A stretch of 64,000 bases of DNA from NCBI GenBank assembly GCA_030372335.1, contig JAUDCW010000006.1. One strand, written 5' to 3'. Below, one piece after another: positions 16,942 to 25,246 of this stretch. Origin of the DNA: JALCOL01 sp022649665 (lineage in GTDB: Bacteria > Bacillota > Bacilli > Lactobacillales > Enterococcaceae). The first letter of the stretch is position 1, and every line of letters begins with the position of its first letter. A program made the position numbers and the translations under genes. The notes under the pieces were generated by a model. It had not been told where the DNA came from. It was given only the letters and a program-made list of their open reading frames with translations, and did not search any database.

Positions 16942-17854
16942 CCGTTTCTCCCTTCATCGTCCCATTTCTTTGCGCTAACAGAGCGGCGACCACTTCCAAA
17001 TGATGCTGCCACGTCAAGCGTTTGATCCCTGGCATCCCGGGAAAAGCCCGCCGCGCGAAATAATCCTCCAACTCGCGCAGTGCCGCGGTCTTCGGCGCAT
17101 AAAGCGGATGACGCGCACACCACTGTCTCACTTGCGTCATTGCCTCAAAAAAACGCTCTTTTGGCGCTTGAAACGAGTCGATGACCGCCGAGACAAAGTG
17201 GCGGATCCGCAAATTGCCGAACGGATCTTGATACGTCAAGTGAAGTACCAGCCCCGGCCGCGGATAGCTTTTTTCGATATAACGGGCGGGCCCCAACAAA
17301 AAGTCGCTCACCCCGGCCAGCTCCTTGTGATCAAAATACATCAAGGTATTCGAAAAAAATTCATCTGGCATCTTTTGATAGTCCGCTAGTTTTTGAAAAT
17401 GGAACGGCGACTCGCCCACGATCAAGCGCTCCGGCGGAAGGTCTGCCGGCTGCGCGAGCGCGGGCAGCAGCTGCTTTCCGTTAAAACCGGCCGGCGGCGC
17501 CAGTTTGCGCGAAGCTAAAAAATCAAACGGATAGATCAATAAATCAGGCTCCGCACTGAAGGTCGGCTGTCCAGTATAGTGGAGCGCCCGCAAACACTGC
17601 GGTTCAGCAAAAAAATCTTCATAAGGATATTTCGGCTGTTCGCTCAAATAATATTGGCCGACCTTTGGTGTGTCGACTAAATAAAAAGTTTGCTGCGCGC
17701 GGCACAATTTTTCAAGTGTCCGCAAGGTCAAAGAATAGTCTCGCACTGGTTCAATGATCGGCACGATATCTGAAGAAAGAAGCTGTTCTTCTGCCATCTT
17801 ACTTAACAGCGCGAGTTCGACTTGTCGGCCGCGCAAATAAGGGTAATATTTCAT
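16916..17854 (-). CDS. sce7725-like protein
   Basis: A 312-residue protein starting MKYYPYLRGRQVELALL, closely recalling the sce7725 family (opening YxPYLRGKQFELxAL; from memory), whose function is unknown. No membrane segment or signal peptide is visible. The middle part has PIIEPVR and GESPFHFQ stretches, and the C-terminus is helical. The ATG at 17854 has a GAGGTG site and starts 8 bp past the upstream stop. In other genomes sce7725 is paired with sce7726, a predicted nuclease-like protein; here the partner is the PD-(D/E)XK-like gene just upstream, which supports the assignment. Phage-defence or DNA-processing roles have been guessed but not shown. Confidence 0.6.
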   Translation of the reverse strand: MKYYPYLRGRQVELALLSKMAEEQLLSSDIVPIIEPVRDYSLTLRTLEKLCRAQQTFYLVDTPKVGQYYLSEQPKYPYEDFFAEPQCLRALHYTGQPTFSAEPDLLIYPFDFLASRKLAPPAGFNGKQLLPALAQPADLPPERLIVGESPFHFQKLADYQKMPDEFFSNTLMYFDHKELAGVSDFLLGPARYIEKSYPRPGLVLHLTYQDPFGNLRIRHFVSAVIDSFQAPKERFFEAMTQVRQWCARHPLYAPKTAALRELEDYFARRAFPGMPGIKRLTWQHHLEVVAALLAQRNGTMKGETDENDDETS

Positions 17855-17862
17855 ACAGCACC

Positions 17863-18522
17863 TCACAACAGCGGCAGCCCGTTTCGGCGCGCTTCTTCAT
17901 ATTTTTGGTGCCAATGAGCGACCTCGTCCAGCAGAAGCTGTTTCTCCTCGTTCAGCGCTTCGATCGCCGCCTGCTGCGTCAAAAAATCATCTTCTGCACT
18001 CAAGCGGCGCCCCAGCTCGCGCGTCAGCTCGGCGGTCTGATAGCTGCTGAGCCCAGTCTCCATCCGTTTGGCTTTATGGACTTCTCCGGAAAAGCGCTGT
18101 AAAAAAGCCCGCAGCATCGCTTCCGGCGCATAAGGGATCGCCTGACGCCGGGCAGTTTTTCGAACGGTGAAATATCCCGGCACGCCGTTTTCTTGCGCCG
18201 CTTCCTCGGTATAAGGCCTATATATGAGGACCCCGATGCCTTTTGGGATTTCTTCTTTGACTTGCTCAAAGAGCACTGCCGGCAAAACAAAATAGTTCAA
18301 ATTGCCGACAAATGTCAATTTTGCCGAAGAATGAAAATCGCTTTTGCTCGCTTTCAGTTCAAAGCAGCGCCAGTCTAAGCGGTCGCCTTTGAAACTGGCT
18401 GCCAGCGTATCCACGATCCCGCTTTCTTCCGGCATCGCGACTTCCTCGATCACATAGTAATGACGCGCGCGGCAATAAACATACAGCGTTTCTTCCATTG
18501 CCAGCGTCAGCGGCGTTTTCAT
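17863..18522 (-). CDS. PD-(D/E)XK nuclease-like protein (MmcB/sce7726-like)
   Basis: A 219-residue protein whose N-terminal 130 residues look like a restriction-endonuclease fold: ESGIVDTLA, then DWRCFELKASKSDF, giving the D...ExK signature (ELK at about residues 52-54), then KLTFVGNLNYFVLP. The C-terminal third is helical, probably a coiled coil (about 155-215). The start at 18522 follows AAGGAAGAG. It would be a cytoplasmic DNA-binding or nuclease protein. It is cotranscribed with the sce7725-like gene and the Eis-like acetyltransferase. Confidence 0.6.
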   Translation of the reverse strand: MKTPLTLAMEETLYVYCRARHYYVIEEVAMPEESGIVDTLAASFKGDRLDWRCFELKASKSDFHSSAKLTFVGNLNYFVLPAVLFEQVKEEIPKGIGVLIYRPYTEEAAQENGVPGYFTVRKTARRQAIPYAPEAMLRAFLQRFSGEVHKAKRMETGLSSYQTAELTRELGRRLSAEDDFLTQQAAIEALNEEKQLLLDEVAHWHQKYEEARRNGLPLL

Positions 18523-18546
18523 TGCGTCTCTTCCTTCCAAATCAAA

Positions 18547-18577
18547 AAGAGAACCGGCCGATCTGTCCCGCCGATTC
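18547..18577 (-). terminator. Terminator of the 115-residue gene
   Basis: On the minus strand an imperfect stem AGAATCGGC / GCCGGTTCT is followed by a short T-run, just past the stop codon at 18586. Confidence 0.6.
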
Positions 18578-18585
18578 TGCTTTCT

Positions 18586-18933
18586 TTACTGTTCTTTCTT
18601 GTGATAGTCATTCCCTAATTTGAAGCCGAACTTTCGTTTTCCCAGTCCCAAACTGCCTTTCATCCCAAAATCGAGCCCATTGGACAAGTCCAAATGGATG
18701 TCGCCGCTGGAAGAGATTTTTTTTGCTGATTTCTTCTTCCGCGGTGTGTCAGCCGCTTTTGAATTTTGGACATCCTTTTGCTGCAGCTGCGCTAGCCGCT
18801 GCTCCAACAGCATCTGGACCGCGCGTTCAACTTTGTCCAGCCGCATATCCAGTCGTTCTGCTTCTCGCGCATGCGGCGCCCGATAACTGCGTGCACCGCC
18901 GCGGTAATTGGATCGATGTGCTTCGCTATTCAT
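18586..18933 (-). CDS. Hypothetical basic protein
   Basis: A 115-residue protein I do not recognise. It has an Arg-rich N-terminus (SNYRGGARSYRAP), a short predicted coiled coil (LDMRLDKVERAVQMLLEQRLAQLQ, about residues 29-52), a Lys/Ser linker, and a Gly/Phe/Lys-rich tail (GLDFGMKGSLGLGKRKFGFKLG). There is a good ribosome binding site (AAAGGAGC). It is monocistronic with its own terminator. The basic composition suggests nucleic-acid or envelope-polymer contact, but this is a guess. Confidence 0.65.
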   Translation of the reverse strand: MNSEAHRSNYRGGARSYRAPHAREAERLDMRLDKVERAVQMLLEQRLAQLQQKDVQNSKAADTPRKKKSAKKISSSGDIHLDLSNGLDFGMKGSLGLGKRKFGFKLGNDYHKKEQ

Positions 18934-19055
18934 CGCAATGCTCCTTTCAGATCACTACCCTTATTTTAAAAGTTATTCAGTTAACTAGCAAGTAAAGTGG
19001 CGCTCCCAAGCCGCTGGAAAGATGATATACTATTGACATGAAGGGGGTTTGTCCA

Positions 19056-19562
19056 ATGGTCATCAAGGGAAAAACTTTAGAAGAAGCGGCCCGCTCGCTT
19101 TTAACCGAACGCGGTGTCGAAGTCGCGGACATTGCCGAGCTGGTCATGTTCCTGCAAAAACAATATATCGACAAATTAACGATCGAAGAATGCATGGAAT
19201 CGGTGAACGCGGTGTTGACGAAAAGAGAAGTCCACAACGCGATTTTGACCGGCATCCAACTGGACCTTTTAGCCGAAAAAGGTGAAATGATCGAACCGCT
19301 CCAAGCGATCGTCCGCAAAGACGAAGGATTGTACGGTGTCGATGAGATCATGGCATTTTCGATCGTTAATTTATACGGCTCGATCGGCTTCACGAATTAC
19401 GGCTACATCGATAAGATCAAACCAGGGATCTTGGAGAAGCTGAATGATCACGAAAGTGCGTCCTGCAATACCTTCCTGGATGACCTCGTCGGTGCGATCG
19501 CTGCAGCAGCGGCCAGCCGCTTAGCGCATGACCGTCCGAGCCTGTCGGACGCTATGAAATAA
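19056..19562 (+). CDS. yutG: PgpA-related protein (YutG-like phosphatidylglycerophosphatase A family)
   Basis: A 168-residue protein of the PgpA/YutG family. It has the typical ending region YIDKIKPGILEKLND and FLDDLVGAIAAAAASR, and a helix-rich body without the long membrane helices of Gram-negative PgpA. The ATG at 19056 has AAGGGGG at good spacing. PgpA enzymes remove phosphate from phosphatidylglycerophosphate; for the YutG type the activity is unproven. It lies next to yutF and yutD homologues, as in bacilli. Confidence 0.8.
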   Translation: MVIKGKTLEEAARSLLTERGVEVADIAELVMFLQKQYIDKLTIEECMESVNAVLTKREVHNAILTGIQLDLLAEKGEMIEPLQAIVRKDEGLYGVDEIMAFSIVNLYGSIGFTNYGYIDKIKPGILEKLNDHESASCNTFLDDLVGAIAAAAASRLAHDRPSLSDAMK

Positions 19563-19578
19563 ATTTCCGAAAATCGTC

Positions 19579-19600
19579 TTTTGGAACACCGTTTATCGGC
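19579..19600. repeat. Dispersed intergenic repeat, copy A
   Basis: CTTTTGGAACACCGTTTATCGG, preceded by TTTCCGAAAATC, which can pair with TTTTGGAA. Copies with one to four changes occur at 33973-33995 and 39117-39139, each after the end of a gene. Copies A and B run straight into a strong terminator hairpin. Confidence 0.6.
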
Positions 19601-19636
19601 AGAAGGAGCCGCGACATCAGTCGCGGCTCCTTCTGT
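19601..19636 (+). terminator. Terminator of the yutG-like gene
   Basis: Fifteen-base arms beginning AGAAGGAGCCGCGAC (19602-19616) and their complement (19621-19635) with a 4-base loop, then a short T-rich tail. Confidence 0.85.
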
Positions 19637-19667
19637 TTCAACGTCCCAAAAATACTTGCCGCTTTGA

Positions 19668-20303
19668 TCACTTCTTCTTTAATTGTCGCCGCCCGAGATA
19701 GCTGAGTCCCAGCATACTGCCTTCGAACAAACAGAAAAACAAGAGAAAACAGTGCATAAAAAAGCCTTCCGGCAAGACATTGATGATCGGATCCGTTGCC
19801 GGATCAAACAGCCATGAATTGTCGCCTGGAAATAAAAGATGATGGAAAGAGGTGAAAAAAGAATCAAATCCGCCAACCATCAAAATTCCCAAAATAAGCG
19901 GCAAAACTGCCATGATCTGAAAGAGCGGCCGCCAGAGGAAGAGGCGTTTTTCCCGCAACACACGCTGCAAAAAAAAGCTCCCCGGGATCAAGGTCAACGC
20001 TAAAAGAAAATAGTCCAGCAAAAACAGATTTTTGACTTGCGCAAAATGATGGCGCCCGCTCGCTGACATCGGAAAATCGCTGGTCGCCAAATGATGGACG
20101 AACGGTTGATCAGAATAGCTCATCAGCTGCTGATAATTTTTCCAAATTTTTTCTGCCGAGAGTCCTACGGCTTTCGGCAGCTGAAAATGGCGGATATCGA
20201 GCCAGTAAAGCCAATCAGCGTTGATCGTTAGTGCGATCGCAAGCGTCAAGCATAAAAGGATCAGGCAGCTCGCCCCGAATATTTCTTTTCCTTTCATCTT
20301 CAT
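19668..20303 (-). CDS. TIGR01906/DUF1461 integral membrane protein
   Basis: A 211-residue membrane protein with four hydrophobic segments (about 7-27, 95-115, 125-145, 180-200) and an extracytoplasmic loop between the first two, which fits DUF1461 (TIGR01906). The ATG at 20303 overlaps the stop of the HAD gene (ATGA), so the two are coupled; an in-frame TTG at 20315 is the alternative. Function unknown; the family is typical of lactic acid bacteria and follows the YutF-like phosphatase. Confidence 0.78.
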   Translation of the reverse strand: MKMKGKEIFGASCLILLCLTLAIALTINADWLYWLDIRHFQLPKAVGLSAEKIWKNYQQLMSYSDQPFVHHLATSDFPMSASGRHHFAQVKNLFLLDYFLLALTLIPGSFFLQRVLREKRLFLWRPLFQIMAVLPLILGILMVGGFDSFFTSFHHLLFPGDNSWLFDPATDPIINVLPEGFFMHCFLLFFCLFEGSMLGLSYLGRRQLKKK

Positions 20304-21076
20304 TCGATGGGCCAATCATCCAGACTGTCCACGACATAAGTCGGCGCGACCGGCAGCTGCGGAACGTCCTCTTTCGCGGTAAAGCCGGACGTAACTAAGA
20401 GCGTGTCGATCCCGTTATTGATCCCAGCTAAAATGTCTGTTTCATAATTATCGCCGACCATCAGCACTTCGCTTTTTTTCAACCGAAGGCGTTCGACCGC
20501 TTTTTCCATGATCGGTGCATTCGGTTTGCCGATATAAAACGCAGCTTCTTGCGTTGCCGTTTCCAAAAAAGAAACGAGCGCTCCAGCCGAAGGCAATAGC
20601 CCCCGTTCAGTCGGGATGTTCTTGTCCGGATTCGTCCCGATGAAATAAGCACCTTTTTGGATCGCGAGCGTCGCAAGGGCAAATTTTTCATAAGTGACTT
20701 TTGTGTCCAAGCCGACCACGACATACGCCGGATCGACTTCATTCCACTTGAAGCCGGCAGCTTTGATCAGATCGAGCAGGCCGGCTTCGCCGATCGCAAA
20801 AAAAGTGTCGCCGAGATTTTTCGCTTTCATCAGATCGATCGTCGCCAAAGTCGCTGTATAAACGTTTTCGGCTGCGACATGGATATCAAACTCATTGGCG
20901 AGCCGGTCGGCAACTGTCTGCGGAGATTTCGTCGTATTGTTCGTCACGAATAAAAAGGGCTTCTGGGCTGCTTGCAGGCGTTCAACAAAGCGTTTGCCCG
21001 CTGGGATCCCTTCTTTTCCAAGATAGATCGTCCCGTCCAGATCTACTAAATAGCCTTGATAGTCTTTTTTCTTCAA
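20300..21076 (-). CDS. yutF: HAD-family sugar phosphatase, YutF/NagD-like (TIGR01457)
   Basis: A 258-residue HAD phosphatase. Motif I is DLDGTIYLG (about residues 12-20), motif II FVTNNTTKSP, and motif IV GDNYETDILAG near residue 205. The C2 cap fits the NagD subfamily. It dephosphorylates small phospho-compounds in the cytoplasm; the substrate is not predictable. It starts inside the end of yutD (ATGA) and ends inside the start of the DUF1461 gene. Confidence 0.88.
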   Translation of the reverse strand: MKKKDYQGYLVDLDGTIYLGKEGIPAGKRFVERLQAAQKPFLFVTNNTTKSPQTVADRLANEFDIHVAAENVYTATLATIDLMKAKNLGDTFFAIGEAGLLDLIKAAGFKWNEVDPAYVVVGLDTKVTYEKFALATLAIQKGAYFIGTNPDKNIPTERGLLPSAGALVSFLETATQEAAFYIGKPNAPIMEKAVERLRLKKSEVLMVGDNYETDILAGINNGIDTLLVTSGFTAKEDVPQLPVAPTYVVDSLDDWPIE

Positions 21077-21633
21077 TCCTCTTCACGCTTCCTCATCACA
21101 AAATTATGCTGCTGCTCTTTCTTGGCCGGCTTCGCTGGTTTTTTCTCAGCAGTTTTCTTCGCAGCCGGTTTTTCGCTGCGGCGGCGGTGCCGTTTGCGGC
21201 GAGTTGGATGCGGTTTGGTGCGTTCATTTTTTTCCAAAACAAAATAGGCGCAGCCGAAATTGCAATACTCGTTCAAATAATCTTCAAGTGTTGAGATCCG
21301 CTGATCGATGCTGCCTTGATTTGTTTCATCAGCAAAAAAGCCGCGCAGCCGCAACTGATCATGCCCCCAGTCGCCGACGATGAAATCATAGCGCGTAAGG
21401 ATCTCGGTAAAGCGCTCGCCCAATTTATCCGCTGCAAAGCCGTTGCGATAATCAAGTACGAGTGTGTAGCCGAGTTCGCCGATCAAAAGCTGCTGCTCCG
21501 GCAGTACCGTGACCGGTATGCCCTTTTTACTCTCGGCTTCGGCAAGCGCCGTTTCATCTTGTCCTTTTGGATCGCGCAGCTCTTCGGCAAGTGCTTCTTT
21601 TTCTTTTGATTTATGGTGTTTCTTTGCTGTCAA
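21073..21633 (-). CDS. yutD: YutD family protein (DUF1027) with basic tail
   Basis: A 186-residue protein. The central part (about 45-130), with YTLVLDYRNGF, YDFIVGDWGHDQLRLRGF and the closing YLNEYCNFGCAYFVLEK, is the YutD domain. The last 50 residues are Lys/Ala/Arg-rich with RRKRHRRR and KPAAKK blocks, which suggests RNA binding or a disordered tail. The start is TTG at 21633 with an AGGGTG site. Function unknown; it lies between the 5'-nucleotidase-like gene (2 bp gap) and yutF (overlap). Confidence 0.85.
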   Translation of the reverse strand: MTAKKHHKSKEKEALAEELRDPKGQDETALAEAESKKGIPVTVLPEQQLLIGELGYTLVLDYRNGFAADKLGERFTEILTRYDFIVGDWGHDQLRLRGFFADETNQGSIDQRISTLEDYLNEYCNFGCAYFVLEKNERTKPHPTRRKRHRRRSEKPAAKKTAEKKPAKPAKKEQQHNFVMRKREED

Positions 21634-21635
21634 AT

Positions 21636-23024
21636 TTATTTCACCCTGCTTTCTTGGTCTGCGGGAAATCGTTCGGCCAAATATTCACCGACGACTTGCC
21701 GCAAAAATTCTGGAAAGATAAACGCGATCTTCCCGACCAATTCGATCGTCGGAAAAAACGGGACGAACATCAAATGGTCAACGGTCGTAAAAGTGTATTT
21801 TTTCTCTGGGACGATCGCTTCTCCATTCCAAGTCACCGAACGGTCCTGCCGGTGATAGGCGATGCCGGAATAGATCAGCTCGCCAAAGATCTTGCCGCGA
21901 AAGCCCATGCCGATCACCGGAAAACCGCGCAAGAAAAAGCGGTTCTTCTCCATCTCCCAGATCAAGCGGATCAGCTCGCGTCCTGGAAGCGTGACATTGA
22001 TGAGATGCATTGGATGCGGCAGCGCCTGCTGGATCTGAAAATCATTGACGTCTCCTTGCGGCAGACCGTGCAAAAACAAACCGCTGTTCAAGATCGCAGC
22101 TTCCGTCCCGCCTTTTTCTTTGACGGCTTCAAGTGCGGTGTCAACGAAAGGATGCGGGCTTTGAAGATCCGTTTCGAGCGGATATGGCAATTCAGCGCGG
22201 ACGCGGCTTTCCAAAAGCAGTTTGCCCTCTTCATAGTAGTCTGCCGCTTCTTTTTGATCCGCCGGGAGTGCCGGCAGCTCACGCGTAGCGAGATTGATCG
22301 CGCTTTTCCCAATGATCCGGTGATCTCTTAAAACCAGCTCGACGCGGCCGATATATTCACCGTGCTTTCCAGCCGCAGCGAGCAGCGTTGTGCCGATCAT
22401 CCGGCCGTGCGGAAAGCGGTGATGTGTATGCGAGCCCAAGATCACTGCGATCTCGGGAAATTCTTCCGCCAATTTGATATCCTCGCTGACACCCAAATGG
22501 CTCAGCAAAATCACTTCATCGACTTGCGGAAGAACCTTTTCCAAGATTTCCGGCAGTGCTTCCTCAGGCCGCCGGATCCACCAGCCGTTCGGCCCATAGG
22601 TCAGTGGAAAATAGGCTGTTAAGCCGATCAAACCGAGCTTGGTGCCGCACGGCGTTTCATAAATATGATATTCTTCGGCCCAATGCGGCAGCTCGCAAGT
22701 GGCTGGATCGAGCAGATTTCCCAAAAGGACCGAAAAAGCTGCTTCATCGTACAAATGATTCAAGATCGCTTTGCTGTTGCCGACGCCTTCATTGTTGCCG
22801 ATCGTCGCAAAGTCATACGGGACCTCATTCATCAGCTCGACATTCGCACGGCCGTTCGTCGCTTCAGTAAGCGGATGCCAGCGGTCGATAAAGTCTCCCA
22901 GATCGATCAGCATCGTCGTTCCGGCTTCCTTTTTCGCCTCCTGCAAGCGGCGCCGTGTTTTCGGCCATTTATCCAAATGGGAATGCAGATCAGCCGTATG
23001 ATAAATATGTAAAACTTCTTCCAC
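21636..23024 (-). CDS. yunD: Bifunctional metallophosphatase/5'-nucleotidase, YunD-like
   Basis: A 462-residue protein with an N-terminal calcineurin-like phosphoesterase domain: TADLHSHLD (residues 9-17), DLGDFIDRWHP, TIGNNEGVG (the usual GNHE replaced by GNNE) and GSHTHHRFPHG. A C-terminal 5'-nucleotidase domain follows (from about 270). There is no signal peptide, so it is cytoplasmic, unlike secreted UshA. The likely role is hydrolysis of nucleotides or UDP-sugars. The start is GTG at 23024, directly after the upstream stop (TAAGTG), with an AGGGGGA site. Confidence 0.83.
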   Translation of the reverse strand: MEEVLHIYHTADLHSHLDKWPKTRRRLQEAKKEAGTTMLIDLGDFIDRWHPLTEATNGRANVELMNEVPYDFATIGNNEGVGNSKAILNHLYDEAAFSVLLGNLLDPATCELPHWAEEYHIYETPCGTKLGLIGLTAYFPLTYGPNGWWIRRPEEALPEILEKVLPQVDEVILLSHLGVSEDIKLAEEFPEIAVILGSHTHHRFPHGRMIGTTLLAAAGKHGEYIGRVELVLRDHRIIGKSAINLATRELPALPADQKEAADYYEEGKLLLESRVRAELPYPLETDLQSPHPFVDTALEAVKEKGGTEAAILNSGLFLHGLPQGDVNDFQIQQALPHPMHLINVTLPGRELIRLIWEMEKNRFFLRGFPVIGMGFRGKIFGELIYSGIAYHRQDRSVTWNGEAIVPEKKYTFTTVDHLMFVPFFPTIELVGKIAFIFPEFLRQVVGEYLAERFPADQESRVK

Positions 23025-23264
23025 TTAATTTTCCCCCTGAACCTTAAAAACAAGTGCCAAAAGAAGACGCCAAAATACGGCCCCGGCGAAAAGCGGAACG
23101 ACCGCGATCCCCAAAAATGTCGGACCTGCGCGGAAACACAGGACACTCAGCCATAAACCGATCCATAACACGAAAAAGCTTGCCAGACGCTCGCCAGCCG
23201 GAAAACGATCCAATTTTCCTGCCCAAATGCCACTGAGCAGCGCGCAAAACAAAAAAACCGCCAT
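23025..23264 (-). CDS. Small membrane protein, unknown
   Basis: A 79-residue protein made of three hydrophobic stretches (about 2-16, 28-44 and 47-73) with short charged links. It has a ribosome binding site (AGGAGGAATCAGCG) and its stop is fused to the GTG of the YunD-like gene, so translation is coupled. I do not recognise the family. Confidence 0.65.
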   Translation of the reverse strand: MAVFLFCALLSGIWAGKLDRFPAGERLASFFVLWIGLWLSVLCFRAGPTFLGIAVVPLFAGAVFWRLLLALVFKVQGEN

Positions 23265-23330
23265 TCGCTGATTCCTCCTTGCTCTAGAATAGCTTTTCCG
23301 CTGAAAAAAAGCAAAATCACGTGTTTTCTT

Positions 23331-23729
23331 TTAATCGAGCGTGCCTTGATAAGCCAACTGATCATTTGCCTCATCAATGATCTTTAACAAACCCTTTTGC
23401 GGCAAATATAAAACTTTGTAACGGTGCTCTGGATTCGTCAAGATCCGGATCCTTTTATTAGGCGTGTTGACGGTCCACTCGACTTCATATGAATCGAGTT
23501 CCCCGATCATTGCTGCTAGTTTTTGGTCTTCTTCATACGTAGATTCACTGGCGGCAGTATTTTGCGTACTCGCCGTTTGTGTGGTTTGACTGCTGGAAGT
23601 CGTCGTGCTGCCCACAGCCGGCTCTTCCTGGATCTTCTCGACTGGTTCATCAGCGCTGTTGGCGGTGCATCCGCCTAAAAACAAACTGAAAAAAATGATC
23701 CCCCAACCGTACAAATTCTGTTTTTTCAT
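23331..23729 (-). CDS. Predicted lipoprotein, unknown
   Basis: A 132-residue lipoprotein: signal peptide MKKQNLYGWGIIFFSLFLGG with lipobox LGGC (Cys about residue 21), then a Ser/Thr-rich linker (TTTSSSQTTQTASTQ) and a small C-terminal domain (about 75-132) ending LLKIIDEANDQLAYQGTLD. The ATG at 23729 follows GGGGGT. It is anchored outside the membrane. It stands alone after eno, behind the eno terminator. No function can be given. Confidence 0.78.
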   Translation of the reverse strand: MKKQNLYGWGIIFFSLFLGGCTANSADEPVEKIQEEPAVGSTTTSSSQTTQTASTQNTAASESTYEEDQKLAAMIGELDSYEVEWTVNTPNKRIRILTNPEHRYKVLYLPQKGLLKIIDEANDQLAYQGTLD

Positions 23730-23785
23730 TTTTATACCCCCAACTATTGCTCCTTCCATTGTACCGGAATCTACTGTAAAAGCTA

Positions 23786-23822
23786 TAAAAAAAAGCTGCG
23801 GCGAAGAATCCGCCGCAGCTGC
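23786..23822 (-). terminator. Terminator of the glycolytic operon (after eno)
   Basis: Arms AGCTGCGGCG (23794-23803) and CGCCGCAGCT (23811-23820) with a T-run on the minus strand (A-run 23786-23793), about 30 bp past the eno stop. Confidence 0.88.
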
Positions 23823-23850
23823 TGCATTATTCAATGCTTCAAAATAAAAC

Positions 23851-25164
23851 TTATTTGCTGATGAAAGGATTGTCTTTCAAATTGTAGAAAGATTTGATCC
23901 CTTTGTATTTTGCCACATCACCCAATTGGTCTTCGATCCGCAGCAGTTGGTTGTATTTCGCGATCCGGTCAGTCCGGGAAAGCGAACCAGTCTTGATTTG
24001 ACCAGCATTTGTTGCAACTGCGATATCAGCGATCGACGTATCTTCCGTTTCACCGGAACGGTGAGAAACAACGGCGGTGTAGCCGGCTTCTTTTGCCATT
24101 TCGATTGCTTCGAAAGTTTCTGTCAATGTCCCGATTTGGTTGATTTTGATCAAGATCGAGTTGGCAACGCCCATTTTGATCCCTTTTGCCAATTTTTCAG
24201 TATTGGTTACGAACAAGTCGTCGCCGACCAATTGGATCTTGTCGCCCAATTCGTCCGTCAATTTCTTGAATCCTTCCCAATCGTTTTCGTCTAAGCCGTC
24301 TTCGATCGAGATGATCGGATATTTTTCAACCAGGTCTTTGTAAAGAGCGATCATTTCTTCTTCGGTCTTTTCGCCTTCGCCGGAATCAGCTAAAACGTAA
24401 ACGCCTTTTTCTTTGTCATAGAATTCAGAAGCTGCCGCATCCATCGCCAAAACGATGTCTTTCCCCGGCTTGTAGCCGGCTTTTTCAACGGCTTCGATGA
24501 TGATCTCGAATCCTTCTTCATTGGATCCCAAGTTCGGCGCAAATCCGCCTTCATCGCCGACCGCTGTCGAGTAGCCTTTCGCTTTCAAGATCGATTTCAA
24601 TGCATGGAAAGTTTCGGCACCCATCCGCAAAGCTTCTTTGAAAGTTGGTGCGCCGACCGGCATGATCATGTATTCTTGGAAGTCGACCGAGTTGTCAGCA
24701 TGCGAGCCGCCGTTGATGATATTCATCATTGGTGTTGGCAATAATTTCGTATTGAATCCGCCAAGATAATGATAAAGCGGGATTTCCAAGTAATCAGCTG
24801 CCGCGCGTGCACAAGCCAGCGAAACACCCAAGATCGCATTGGCGCCTAGTTTGCCTTTGTTCGGTGTCCCGTCAAGTTCGATCATCTTTTTGTCGATCGC
24901 CATTTGATCGCGGACATCATAGCCGATGATTTCGTTTGCGATGATGTCATTAACATTCGCAACTGCTTTCGTGACCCCTTTTCCACCATAGCGAGATTCG
25001 TCGCCATCACGCAATTCGACCGCTTCATATTCTCCAGTAGAGGCACCAGACGGAACCATCCCACGGCCAAATGCACCGCTTTCTGTGTAGACTTCGACTT
25101 CAAGCGTTGGGTTGCCGCGAGAATCCAAAATTTCGCGAGCATATACGTCGGTAATAATTGACAT
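23851..25164 (-). CDS. eno: Enolase
   Basis: A 437-residue enolase, nearly full identity to the bacterial pattern: AREILDSRGNPTLEVE at the N-terminus, GVSLACARAAA, GDEGGFAPNLGSNEEG, SIEDGLDENDWEGF, the active site lysine in ILIKINQIGTLTET and SHRSGETED. It interconverts 2-phosphoglycerate and phosphoenolpyruvate with Mg2+. It is the last gene of the cggR-gap-pgk-tpiA-eno operon, about 82 bp after tpiA, with its own AGGAGA site and a strong terminator behind it. Confidence 0.98.
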   Translation of the reverse strand: MSIITDVYAREILDSRGNPTLEVEVYTESGAFGRGMVPSGASTGEYEAVELRDGDESRYGGKGVTKAVANVNDIIANEIIGYDVRDQMAIDKKMIELDGTPNKGKLGANAILGVSLACARAAADYLEIPLYHYLGGFNTKLLPTPMMNIINGGSHADNSVDFQEYMIMPVGAPTFKEALRMGAETFHALKSILKAKGYSTAVGDEGGFAPNLGSNEEGFEIIIEAVEKAGYKPGKDIVLAMDAAASEFYDKEKGVYVLADSGEGEKTEEEMIALYKDLVEKYPIISIEDGLDENDWEGFKKLTDELGDKIQLVGDDLFVTNTEKLAKGIKMGVANSILIKINQIGTLTETFEAIEMAKEAGYTAVVSHRSGETEDTSIADIAVATNAGQIKTGSLSRTDRIAKYNQLLRIEDQLGDVAKYKGIKSFYNLKDNPFISK

Positions 25165-25246
25165 TAAAATCTCTCCTTTTAGTGTTTTTTAAGGGGCTTC
25201 CCTTAACTTACATCATAATTTTTAATTGCGTTTCCTGCAAGGAAAA

